Origin: CAUPWF01 sp964369775
Lineage (GTDB): Bacteria > Bacillota > Clostridia > Lachnospirales > Lachnospiraceae
Assembly (NCBI GenBank): GCA_964369775.1
Contig: CAYJHQ010000014.1
Span: 1-64,000, forward strand
Reading direction: 5' to 3'
DNA: 64,000 bases
The notes beneath the pieces were generated by a model. That model did not search any database and was not told the origin of the DNA. It was given only the letters and a program-made list of their open reading frames with translations. Of the stretch, positions 25,532 through 34,084 are shown piece by piece. Made by a program: the position numbers and the translations under genes. Every line of letters begins with the position of its first letter. Position 1 is the stretch's first letter.

Positions 25532-26242
25532 ATGAAACCATCGATTCCTATACAAATTGTTTTTGAAGATAAACATATAATTGTGTGCTTAAAACCACCT
25601 GGGATTGCAACACAGACAAAATCACACACTCAAAGAGATGTCACTGATTATTTAAAGCAACACCTTTTTACCACCTCGCAAAGCGATGGCGAGCCTTATC
25701 TAGGCGTTATCCATAGATTAGATCAACCTGTAAGCGGACTGTTAGTCTTCGCCAAAACACCGGTTGCCGCTAGAGGATTAAGCCAACAACTTACTAACAA
25801 AGGCTTTGGTAAGCATTATAAAGCCTTAATTAAAAGAAGCTCTGTCACTTCATCTGATACACTTATTCACCACTTAAAAAAAGATGGTCGCACCAATACT
25901 TCATCTGTTTGTAGCTCAGACGACAAAGAAGGTAAGATTGCCATTCTCCACTATCGATTCCAGGATAATATTAAAACTGAAGATTTAGCACTCTTTGATG
26001 CCTTTACCTTAACATCTATCGATGACTATCAACTTATCGTAATAACTTTAGACACTGGAAGACACCATCAAATTCGAGTTCAGATGTCTCACATAGGCTG
26101 TCCTATTCTTGGTGACGACAAATACGGTTCGCCTACTCCTAAACGCCATAGTAAGGCTATTGCTCTTTGTGCATATAAACTTGAATTCTCACATCCGATA
26201 ACAAAAAAAATGTTAACCTTTGAACTTCCACTTTCTCAATAG
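25532..26242 (+). CDS. RluA-family pseudouridine synthase
   Basis: A 236-residue enzyme with the RluA catalytic motif HRLDQPVSGLLVFAKT, whose Asp attacks uridine C1', and the HQIRVQMSHIGCPILGDDKYG segment. There is no S4 domain, so it is the short form. Start at MKPSIPI (25532), preceded by AAAGGAG. An in-frame ATG at 25478 lies over the divergent promoter and lacks a ribosome binding site. The rRNA or tRNA target cannot be deduced. Confidence 0.9.
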   Translation: MKPSIPIQIVFEDKHIIVCLKPPGIATQTKSHTQRDVTDYLKQHLFTTSQSDGEPYLGVIHRLDQPVSGLLVFAKTPVAARGLSQQLTNKGFGKHYKALIKRSSVTSSDTLIHHLKKDGRTNTSSVCSSDDKEGKIAILHYRFQDNIKTEDLALFDAFTLTSIDDYQLIVITLDTGRHHQIRVQMSHIGCPILGDDKYGSPTPKRHSKAIALCAYKLEFSHPITKKMLTFELPLSQ

Positions 26243-26244
26243 CA

Positions 26245-26277
26245 AGAAGAGACAGTCGCTTTGCGCCTGTCTCTTCT
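26245..26277. terminator. Bidirectional terminator between RluA-family gene and spoVG
   Basis: AGAAGAGACAG (26245-26255) and CTGTCTCTTCT (26267-26277) form a perfect 11-bp stem just after the stop codon. Confidence 0.8.
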
Positions 26278-26302
26278 CCTCAACATAACAACTATATTTA
26301 TT

Positions 26303-26569
26303 TTATACTTCTTCTTCGAGAAGCTCACCATATTTTTCTAATACGATTGTTTGAATTCGGTCTCTAGTTGAAGAATTTATTGGATGTGCAATATCTCTAT
26401 ACTCTCCATCAAGCGCCTTCTTACTAGGCATTGCTATAAATAGACCCTTTTCTCCTTCAATTACTTTAATATCATGAACTACAAATTCATCATCGATAGT
26501 AATTGAAACCACTGCCTTTAACTTGCCTTCTTTTGTTACTTTTCTCACTCTTACGTCTGTAATTTGCAT
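26303..26569 (-). CDS. spoVG: Septation/sporulation regulator SpoVG
   Basis: An 88-residue SpoVG starting MQITDVRVRK, with FIAMPSKK and AHPINSSTRDRIQ, the family's RNA/DNA-binding face. Start at the second ATG (26569), 9 bases after AAAGGGG; the first ATG (26575) is only 3 bases away and gives a non-conserved MA extension. SpoVG affects septation and capsule or virulence gene expression in Firmicutes. It follows glgD by about 38 bases in the same direction. Confidence 0.95.
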   Translation of the reverse strand: MQITDVRVRKVTKEGKLKAVVSITIDDEFVVHDIKVIEGEKGLFIAMPSKKALDGEYRDIAHPINSSTRDRIQTIVLEKYGELLEEEV

Positions 26570-26607
26570 AGCCATTTACCCCTTTCTAAGTCACATGTCT
26601 ACTTACA

Positions 26608-27729
26608 TTACATCGCATACCTCTCAGTGTTTTCGTACACAACTTTTACTCCTGTGTCTCCAACAAAGCGAGAGTTGGCGCGAATTGTATTCCTACTTTC
26701 TACAATACAATTTTCTATGTATGTATTATCGCCTATGTAGACATCATTCAGTATTATAGAGTTTTTAATCACACAGTTATTTCCAATGAAAGTCCTCTTG
26801 AAGATTGCAGAACTCTCTACGGTTCCATTGATGATACATCCACTTCCCACTAAACTATTTTTTACTACTGCACCAGGATTGTATTTTGCTGGTGGCATAT
26901 CGCTCACTCTTGAAAATACGTGTGGTTCTTGTTTGAAGAAATAGTCTCGCACTTCACCTTTTAGGAAATCCATATTCGTTCTATGATAAGCATCTACTGT
27001 TGCTATGTTGCTCCAATAATCTTTCATTTTATAACCATAGATCTTTTTTAGTCCTTTATAGCGTATTAAAATATCATTTACAAAATCGAAGCGTTCTTCT
27101 TCTGCACACTTTTCAATTAATCCAATTAGCTGCCTGCGTCGAATTACGTATACCCCTGTTGATACAGTACTGTATTTTGCAACCATAGGTTTTTCTTCAA
27201 ATTCTTCAATTCTTGAATCTTCATTCATCTTTATTGTTCCAAATCTACAAATATCATCTTCGTTTGGATTAAGATCTTTGCACACTACTGTAATATCTGC
27301 TTTTTTCTTAATATGGTAGTCTAGCACTTTGTTATAATCTAGCTTGTACACTGTATCGGCAGATGTAATGATTACATACGGTTCATGGCAACGCTTAAGG
27401 AAATCAAGGTTTTGATAGATTGCATCTGCTGTCCCTCTATACCAATATCCATTATCTGCTGTTATCGTAGGTGTAAATACGAATAGCCCACCTTGTTTTC
27501 TACCGAAGTTCCACCACTTCGAAGAGTTTAGATGTTCATTCAATGTTCTTGCATTATATTGTGTAAGAACTGCTACTTTTTGTACGTTAGAATTTGTCAT
27601 ATTACTAAGCGAAAAATCAATACTTCTATAACTACCAGCGATCGGCATAGCTGCTATCGCTCTCCTTTTCGTTAAATCACGCATCTTATTGCTAGTTCCA
27701 CCTGCCAAAATGAGTCCGATTGCTTTCAT
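26608..27729 (-). CDS. glgD: GlgD, regulatory-type subunit of glucose-1-phosphate adenylyltransferase
   Basis: A 373-residue protein homologous to GlgC but with the nucleotide-binding loop changed to GGTSNKM (from GGQGSRL), as in Firmicute GlgD subunits. A left-handed beta-helix of hexapeptide repeats (about residues 285-360) forms the C terminus. GlgD assembles with GlgC and raises its activity for ADP-glucose synthesis. Its start overlaps the last base of glgC, so translation is coupled. Confidence 0.94.
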   Translation of the reverse strand: MKAIGLILAGGTSNKMRDLTKRRAIAAMPIAGSYRSIDFSLSNMTNSNVQKVAVLTQYNARTLNEHLNSSKWWNFGRKQGGLFVFTPTITADNGYWYRGTADAIYQNLDFLKRCHEPYVIITSADTVYKLDYNKVLDYHIKKKADITVVCKDLNPNEDDICRFGTIKMNEDSRIEEFEEKPMVAKYSTVSTGVYVIRRRQLIGLIEKCAEEERFDFVNDILIRYKGLKKIYGYKMKDYWSNIATVDAYHRTNMDFLKGEVRDYFFKQEPHVFSRVSDMPPAKYNPGAVVKNSLVGSGCIINGTVESSAIFKRTFIGNNCVIKNSIILNDVYIGDNTYIENCIVESRNTIRANSRFVGDTGVKVVYENTERYAM

Positions 27730-28997
27730 TATTTTTCACCTACCTTTATTAGTGTCTCGCCACCTTCTAGCACACCGTCGTTATAATCATCTTCCGTTGT
27801 ACATCCTGCAATGGCCGTATTTTTTCCGATTTGAACATTTGATGGTATTACACTTTTTTCGCCAACGGTCACAAGACCAAATGTATATATCTCTGACTTT
27901 AGAACATTTAGGGTCATCTCACCAATTCCCATCGTTACATTATCACCTATCTTCGCATCATCTGCTATGATACCTTTATCAATCACGCAGTTGCTTCCAA
28001 TTTCAACATTTTGCATGATAATAGAATCTCTTATCACCGTGCCCTCTCCAATCACAACTCCTGGGCTGATAATACTGTTATGTACTTCTCCATAAATCTG
28101 TGCACCATTACCTATCAAACTTCTTGTAATCAACGATTGATCTGAGATATATTGAGGCGGAAGAGTTGTACTATTCGTATAAATCTTCCAAAATTCTTCG
28201 TATAGATTAAATTCTGGAACTATATCGATTAGTTCCATGTTCGCTTCCCAATAAGACTTTAATGTTCCTACATCTTTCCAATATCCATTGTACTCATATG
28301 CAAATAGTCTCTGTCCTTTTTCGTGACAGTAAGGTATTATGTGCTTTCCAAAATCGCAACTTTGCACTTCCGACAATTTCACTAATGCTTCTTTTAATGC
28401 TTTCCAACTAAATATATAAATTCCCATAGAAGCTAGATTACTTCTAGGGTTTTCTGGCTTTTCTTCGAAGTCGTTAATTCTACCTTCTTTATCTGTAATT
28501 ACAATACCAAATCGCTTTGCCTCTTCCATTGGTACAGGCATAGCCGCAATCGTAATATCTGCATTATTTGCTTTATGATAATCAAGCATCACTTCATAAT
28601 CCATCTTATATATATGGTCTCCAGAAAGGATTAGTACATATTCTGGATCAAACATCTCCATGTAATCAAGATTCTGATATATCGCATTTGCAGTTCCTGT
28701 ATACCATTCACTGTTGCCACTTTTTTCATACGGCGGCAAAATTGTCACCCCACCAAAATTTTTATCTAAATCCCATGGTATTCCAATTCCAATATGCGTA
28801 TTAAGAGCTAATGGTTGATACTGTGTTAAAACTCCTACTGTATCAATACCCGAGTTAACACAATTGCTCAATGGAAAATCAATAATTCGATATTTACCAC
28901 CAAATGCAACTGCTGGTTTTGCTACTTTTGATGTCAAAACCCCTAATCTACTACCTTGTCCACCTGCTAACAGCATGGCTATCATCTCTTTTTTCAT
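27729..28997 (-). CDS. glgC: Glucose-1-phosphate adenylyltransferase, catalytic subunit
   Basis: A 422-residue ADP-glucose pyrophosphorylase. The nucleotide loop is AGGQGSRL, followed by KPAVAFGGKYRIIDFPLSN, the glucose-1-P region FEEKP and a C-terminal beta-helix. It commits glucose-1-P to glycogen. AAAGGGG precedes the ATG. The glycogen synthase, branching enzyme and phosphorylase are not in this window, so only the glgCD pair is here. A TATAAT (29032-29037) about 35 bases upstream of the start may be its -10, but no good -35 is visible. Confidence 0.96.
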   Translation of the reverse strand: MKKEMIAMLLAGGQGSRLGVLTSKVAKPAVAFGGKYRIIDFPLSNCVNSGIDTVGVLTQYQPLALNTHIGIGIPWDLDKNFGGVTILPPYEKSGNSEWYTGTANAIYQNLDYMEMFDPEYVLILSGDHIYKMDYEVMLDYHKANNADITIAAMPVPMEEAKRFGIVITDKEGRINDFEEKPENPRSNLASMGIYIFSWKALKEALVKLSEVQSCDFGKHIIPYCHEKGQRLFAYEYNGYWKDVGTLKSYWEANMELIDIVPEFNLYEEFWKIYTNSTTLPPQYISDQSLITRSLIGNGAQIYGEVHNSIISPGVVIGEGTVIRDSIIMQNVEIGSNCVIDKGIIADDAKIGDNVTMGIGEMTLNVLKSEIYTFGLVTVGEKSVIPSNVQIGKNTAIAGCTTEDDYNDGVLEGGETLIKVGEK

Positions 28998-29135
28998 CTT
29001 GCTTTCACCCCTTTAGTCACGTATTTACCATATTATATCACATCTCACCACTATTTTGTCTGTTTTTATTGTTTTTTTTGTGTTTTTCTTAGTGTTTTAT
29101 TATTTTTAACTTAAATTGTTAGAATAATAATAAGT

Positions 29136-29165
29136 TTGCGATTTTATACATATGTATAGTATAAT
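29136..29165 (+). promoter_or_regulatory. Candidate promoter of murC
   Basis: -35 TTGCGA (29136-29141), 18-base spacer, -10 TATAAT (29160-29165). The region between the divergent glgC and murC (28998-29231) is otherwise very AT-rich and shows no other structure. Confidence 0.5.
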
Positions 29166-29231
29166 ATCATTGTATTCATATTATGATGAAATTATGTCAC
29201 AAAAAATTTAAAAATAGGATGTGTAAAGAAA

Positions 29232-30611
29232 ATGTACAAAATTGATTTTAAGAAACCAATGCATGTTCACTTTATTGGTATTGGTGGAATAAGTATGAGT
29301 GGACTTGCCGAGATATTATTAAACGAGAACTTCACTATCTCTGGTTCTGATACAAAAGAGACCCCCCTCACACAACGACTGACTGAAAAAGGGGCAACCA
29401 TTCACTATGAACAAGTTGCCTCTAATATTACTTCGGAGATCTCATTAGTCGTATATACAGCGGCGATAAAAAAGGAAAACCCTGAACTTATGGAGGCCAT
29501 AGCTAATAAGATTCCTACGCTTACAAGATCTGGACTCCTAGGTCAATTAATGACTAATTACAAAACTCCAATCGCAGTATCTGGAACTCACGGAAAAACA
29601 ACTACAACTTCCATGATATCTCATGTGCTGCTTGCTGGCGAATTGGATCCAACCATTTCAGTAGGTGGAATTTTAAATGCAATTAATGGGAATATTCGTG
29701 TTGGAAATTCTGAGACTTTTATAACAGAGGCTTGCGAATATACTAACAGCTTTTTAGACTTTCACCCTTACATAAGCATCATTTTAAATGTAGAGGAAGA
29801 TCATCTCGACTTTTTTAAAGATATCGAAGATATTCGCCATTCATTCCATCAATTCGGTAAGTTACTACCATTAGATGGAACCCTCATCATCAACGGTGAG
29901 ATTGATTGCTGTGATTCAATCACCAGTTCTTTAGAATGTAATGTTATAACTTATGGTTTTTCTAAAGATTTTGATTATTGTGCAGATAACATTACGTACA
30001 ACGAACGAGGTCACGTAGCTTTTGATTTTTACAAAGCTGGAACCTTTGTCTCTAAGATTCAACTAAGCGTTACCGGCGAACACAACGCTTCAAATGCATT
30101 GTCTGCAATTGCAACTGGAGAATTGCTTGAACTCACTCTTGAGACAATCCAAACTGGACTTTTGGCATTTGAAGGAACGAAAAGACGTTTTGAATACAAA
30201 GGCACGAAAGACGATGTCATTATTATAGATGATTATGCTCATCATCCAACTGAGATTATCGCAACTTTAAACGCAGCCAAGCACTATCCTCACAGAGAGG
30301 TATGGTGTGTATTCCAACCGCATACCTACACAAGAACCAAAGCTTTCTTCAACGAATTTGCTGAATCACTTTCCTTAGCTGATCACTTGATTTTAGCAGA
30401 TATCTATGCAGCTCGCGAAACAGATACTTTAGGAGTCTCTTCAGAATTGTTAGCAAAGCGTGCAAAGGACTATGGTGCTGATGCATATTACTTAGGAAAC
30501 TTTCAATCTATCGAAAACTTCTTAAAAGAGAACTGTAAACCAGGTGATTTGTTGATAACTATGGGTGCCGGAGATGTCGTAAATATAGGGGAATCTCTTC
30601 TCGAAGGATAG
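29232..30611 (+). CDS. murC: UDP-N-acetylmuramate-L-alanine ligase
   Basis: A 459-residue Mur ligase adding L-alanine to UDP-MurNAc. The N-terminal nucleotide site is HFIGIGGISMSG, the ATP P-loop SGTHGKTTTTSM, then EACEYTNSF and the DDYAHHPTEI segment. Length is typical. The ribosome binding site is weak (AGGATGTG). It stands alone ahead of the dnaD operon, with no other mur genes near. Confidence 0.96.
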   Translation: MYKIDFKKPMHVHFIGIGGISMSGLAEILLNENFTISGSDTKETPLTQRLTEKGATIHYEQVASNITSEISLVVYTAAIKKENPELMEAIANKIPTLTRSGLLGQLMTNYKTPIAVSGTHGKTTTTSMISHVLLAGELDPTISVGGILNAINGNIRVGNSETFITEACEYTNSFLDFHPYISIILNVEEDHLDFFKDIEDIRHSFHQFGKLLPLDGTLIINGEIDCCDSITSSLECNVITYGFSKDFDYCADNITYNERGHVAFDFYKAGTFVSKIQLSVTGEHNASNALSAIATGELLELTLETIQTGLLAFEGTKRRFEYKGTKDDVIIIDDYAHHPTEIIATLNAAKHYPHREVWCVFQPHTYTRTKAFFNEFAESLSLADHLILADIYAARETDTLGVSSELLAKRAKDYGADAYYLGNFQSIENFLKENCKPGDLLITMGAGDVVNIGESLLEG

Positions 30612-30623
30612 TTACTCACATTT

Positions 30624-30653
30624 TTATCCACAAAATAACCTGTCCTATCCACG
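30624..30653. promoter_or_regulatory. Candidate DnaA boxes upstream of the dnaD-dnaI operon
   Basis: A perfect TTATCCACA (30624-30632) and a two-mismatch CTATCCACG (30645-30653) lie in the same orientation, 21 bases apart (two helical turns). They are 30-60 bases ahead of a TATAAT (30686-30691) that may serve the primosome genes. Confidence 0.5.
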
Positions 30654-30760
30654 AAAAACTTCTTTCTGTAAAAGCTAGATAGTGCTATAATATGCCTTAC
30701 CGAAAGAGGACGGACTTTGAATTCATTCTCTTGTTAGGAATAGAAAAGGATGGGGATTCT

Positions 30761-31819
30761 ATGAAACCACTAAGAATTAAAACGCGCAATCAAAGTAACA
30801 CCACAGTCATTGAAAATGAGTTCATCGACCAATATATGCCAAGAGCTAACGGCGAATTCGTTAAAGTGTACTTGTATCTGTTGCGCCACTTAAACAATCC
30901 GAAAAACAACCCAACCCTCACAAGTATTGCGGATGATTTGGAAAACACTGAAAATGATATACTAAGAGCACTGAAATATTGGGAGAAAAAAGGACTTTTA
31001 GCTTTAGAGTACGATGAAGATCAAAAAATTTGCGGTTTAGACATCGCTACATTATCTCTTGCTAATGTAGGAGAAGCGCAACATACACAACTACCGAAAA
31101 AAACTCCAAAGCTACCTCCTATGCCAAAAGAGCACAAGGAAGTTGCTAAGGAAGTTCCTTTTACACCTATAACTAATATAACTAATAGTTCACGAAAAGA
31201 TTTTAAACAACTACTTTTCATAGCGGAACAGTATCTTGGAAAAACGCTTACAAAAACTGATGTAGACACAATTGCTTATTTTTATGACACCTTACATTTT
31301 TCCACAGAACTCATCGATTACCTCATAGAGTATTGTGTAGAAAATGGTCACAAAAGTATTCACTACATACAATCTGTTGCGCTTGCTTGGTCTGACAATA
31401 ATGTTCAGACTATTTCAGATGCTAAGACTCACTGTTCATCCTATAACAAGGATTACTACACTGTCTTAAAAGAATTTGGAATCACTGGTCGCGGACCTGT
31501 GACTTCCGAAAAACAAATGATTGATAAGTGGATGAAGACATACGGTTTCTCTATTGAATTGCTATGCGAAGCATGTAATCGCACAATGTCTACCATTCAT
31601 CAGCCTAGTTTTGAGTATACAGACTCCATTCTCAGCAAATGGAAGCGTCAAAATGTTCAACACGTATCTGATATAGAACGATTGGATACTGAATATCAAC
31701 AAAAGAAAAAAGCCGCTAAGCCAACTGTAGAAAAAATTGCAAAAAAGTCTGCTAGTAATTTTGAGCCACGCACATATGACATGGCAGATTTAGAAAAGAG
31801 ACTACTTCAAAACAAGTAA
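30761..31819 (+). CDS. DnaD-domain replication initiation protein
   Basis: A 352-residue DnaD/DnaB-type primosomal protein. The N-terminal winged helix begins near VYLYLLRHLNNP. A variable linker rich in K, P and E spans about residues 105-145. A C-terminal DnaD-like domain (about 150-250) contains YFYDTLHFSTELIDYLIEYC. It helps load the replicative helicase together with the DnaI-like protein encoded next. Start at MKPLRIK (30761), with GGATGGGG upstream; the frame extends to 30692 across the likely -10 region. A 16-base gap separates it from the helicase-loader gene. Confidence 0.88.
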   Translation: MKPLRIKTRNQSNTTVIENEFIDQYMPRANGEFVKVYLYLLRHLNNPKNNPTLTSIADDLENTENDILRALKYWEKKGLLALEYDEDQKICGLDIATLSLANVGEAQHTQLPKKTPKLPPMPKEHKEVAKEVPFTPITNITNSSRKDFKQLLFIAEQYLGKTLTKTDVDTIAYFYDTLHFSTELIDYLIEYCVENGHKSIHYIQSVALAWSDNNVQTISDAKTHCSSYNKDYYTVLKEFGITGRGPVTSEKQMIDKWMKTYGFSIELLCEACNRTMSTIHQPSFEYTDSILSKWKRQNVQHVSDIERLDTEYQQKKKAAKPTVEKIAKKSASNFEPRTYDMADLEKRLLQNK

Positions 31820-31835
31820 CGATAGGAGATAAAAA

Positions 31836-32834
31836 TTGGCACTTTCAAACGCACAGTACGATAGTATCATGAGAACTTATGAAGAAAAACGACTATTGCA
31901 TCACACAATTTTGCAGGGTCACTACGCCGAAATATATCAAAAAATACCCGAAATAAAAACTATTGAAGAAAAGGTTGCAACACTATCTCTAGAAAAAGCA
32001 AGACAGATGTTAGCTTTAGATGGTGTTGCATCTCTTTCTGACCTTAAAAGTAATATTTCAAATCTATCACTTCAAAAGAAAGCGCTTTTAAAGTCTAATG
32101 GCTATCCAAGTGATTTTCTTGACACCCATTATGATTGTGATTTATGCCAAGATACAGGTTATATTAATAGCGAAAAATGCCAGTGTTTCAAAAATGCTAT
32201 TATAGACTTACTCTATGCACAGTCCAATCTAAAAGATATTTTAAAAATAGAAAACTTCTCACATTTTGATTTATCTTATTATTCAAACACCTATATGAAT
32301 GAGCTTACAGGGAAATCTTCTTTAGAAACTATGCGCGAAGCACTTGACATCTGTCGGAATTTCGTTGATAATTTTGACACAGACCCTAAAAACTTATTTT
32401 TATATGGGGATACTGGGATTGGAAAGACTTTTCTTTCCCACTGTATTGCAAAAGAGTTAATGGATTGCTCGCATTCTGTAATTTATTTTTCTGCATTTGA
32501 CCTATTTGACACTTTGGCCAAAAGTAGATTCAGCAAGGATGCTAACGCACAAGATAAGAATGACTATATACTGGACTGCGACTTGTTAATCATAGATGAT
32601 TTAGGTACAGAGTTAGTCAATTCCTTTGTAATATCACAATTTTTCTTGTGTATTAATGAGCGTCTGTTAAGAAACAAGTCAACCATAATATCAACAAATC
32701 TAGCCTTAGATTCCATTGTTGATATCTATTCAGAACGAATTTTTTCCCGAATTACTAGCAATTATACTATGCTAAATCTAATCGGTGAAGATGTACGTAT
32801 AAAGAAGAAATTAATTAATTTGGAGGTACAATAA
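31836..32834 (+). CDS. DnaC/DnaI-like helicase loader ATPase
   Basis: A 332-residue AAA+ protein. A zinc-binding motif CDLCQDTGYINSEKCQC (about residues 104-120) is followed by Walker A YGDTGIGKTF and Walker B LLIIDDLGTE. This layout matches DnaI, which loads the replicative helicase onto DNA at the origin. The start is TTG at 31836 with AGGAGA at ideal spacing; the next ATG is 12 codons in. It overlaps prs by one base, and the adjacency to the DnaD gene supports a primosome role. Confidence 0.9.
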   Translation: MALSNAQYDSIMRTYEEKRLLHHTILQGHYAEIYQKIPEIKTIEEKVATLSLEKARQMLALDGVASLSDLKSNISNLSLQKKALLKSNGYPSDFLDTHYDCDLCQDTGYINSEKCQCFKNAIIDLLYAQSNLKDILKIENFSHFDLSYYSNTYMNELTGKSSLETMREALDICRNFVDNFDTDPKNLFLYGDTGIGKTFLSHCIAKELMDCSHSVIYFSAFDLFDTLAKSRFSKDANAQDKNDYILDCDLLIIDDLGTELVNSFVISQFFLCINERLLRNKSTIISTNLALDSIVDIYSERIFSRITSNYTMLNLIGEDVRIKKKLINLEVQ

Positions 32835-34021
32835 TGTTACATCGCAATGAGCGCACTTTGGACAACATTCCTGTTGGCTCACTAGGTATTATTCCAGTTA
32901 CTGGATGTGAACCTTTAGGAAATAAGGTAAATGACTTTCTAGTGACTTGGAGAAAGGAAAGTACAATTTCGCAAAAAAGTCTTCCGGCTTATGCTGGATA
33001 TGAAAAAGATTCTTTTATTATCGATGCTAAAGTTCCACGTTTTGGATCAGGAGAAGCTAAAGGAATCCTAAATGAATCTGTACGCGGAAGAGATTTATAT
33101 CTCTTAGTGGATGTATGTAACTATAGTCTAACCTATTCTTTATCTGGTTTCACAAATAGAATGTCACCAGATGATCATTTCCAAAATTTAAAACGTATTA
33201 TTGCTGCTGTAGGCGGAAAAGCTCGTAGAATCAATGTTATCATGCCATTCTTATACGAGAGTCGCCAACACAAAAGAAGTTCTAGAGAGTCTCTTGACTG
33301 TGCTCTCGCTCTTCAAGAGTTAGTTCGTATGGGTGTAGATAACATTATCACTTTCGATGCTCATGACCCTCGTGTACAAAACGCAATTCCACTCAACGGA
33401 TTTGAAACTGTTATGCCTACCTATCAATTCATAAAAGGTCTATTTAAGTCATACACTGATTTAAAAATTGACAGCGAACATATGATGGCCATCAGCCCTG
33501 ACGAAGGTGCTACAGGACGTGCTGTATACATGGCAAATGTTCTAGGTCTAGACATGGGAATGTTCTACAAGCGAAGAGATTATACTACTATCGTTAACGG
33601 ACGCAATCCTATCGTTGCACATGAATTCCTAGGTTCTTCTGTTGAAGGAAAAGACGTTATTATCTTGGATGACATGATTTCATCCGGTGATAGTATTCTC
33701 GATGTTGCAAAACAACTAAAAGATCGCAAGGCGAAACGTATTTTTGCTGCCGCTACTTTTGGTCTTTTCACAAATGGGTTAGAAAAATTTGATCAAGCCT
33801 ATGAAGATGGCATCATCGATAAAATATTAACTACTAATCTGATATATCAAACTCCTGAGTTGCTAGAAAAACCTTACTATGTAAGCTGTGATATGAGCAA
33901 ATATATCGCACTAATCATTGATACAATTAATCACGATGCATCACTCAGCGAAATGCTTACTCCTATTGAGCGTATCAATAATATTGTTAAGAAATATAAG
34001 AACGGCGAAACTATCGTTTAG
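32834..34021 (+). CDS. prs: Ribose-phosphate pyrophosphokinase (long clostridial form)
   Basis: A 395-residue PRPP synthetase making PRPP for nucleotides, His and Trp. The PRPP-binding loop is ILDDMISSGDSILD. ISPDEGATGRAVYMANVLG and FYKRRDY correspond to the ribose-5-P and catalytic regions. It is about 80 residues longer than the usual 310-320, mainly from an N-terminal extension. The start overlaps the stop of the helicase-loader gene, so translation is coupled. Confidence 0.88.
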   Translation: MLHRNERTLDNIPVGSLGIIPVTGCEPLGNKVNDFLVTWRKESTISQKSLPAYAGYEKDSFIIDAKVPRFGSGEAKGILNESVRGRDLYLLVDVCNYSLTYSLSGFTNRMSPDDHFQNLKRIIAAVGGKARRINVIMPFLYESRQHKRSSRESLDCALALQELVRMGVDNIITFDAHDPRVQNAIPLNGFETVMPTYQFIKGLFKSYTDLKIDSEHMMAISPDEGATGRAVYMANVLGLDMGMFYKRRDYTTIVNGRNPIVAHEFLGSSVEGKDVIILDDMISSGDSILDVAKQLKDRKAKRIFAAATFGLFTNGLEKFDQAYEDGIIDKILTTNLIYQTPELLEKPYYVSCDMSKYIALIIDTINHDASLSEMLTPIERINNIVKKYKNGETIV

Positions 34022-34042
34022 TTAAAACATAGTATCAAAATA

Positions 34043-34084
34043 AGAGCTTTGTCCAGTAATCAACTACCGGCAAAGCTCTCTTTT
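34043..34084. terminator. Terminator after prs
   Basis: GAGCTTTG (34044-34051) and CAAAGCTC (34071-34078) form a stem followed by TTTT. It lies between convergent genes and overlaps the end of the ATPase gene on the other strand. Confidence 0.82.
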
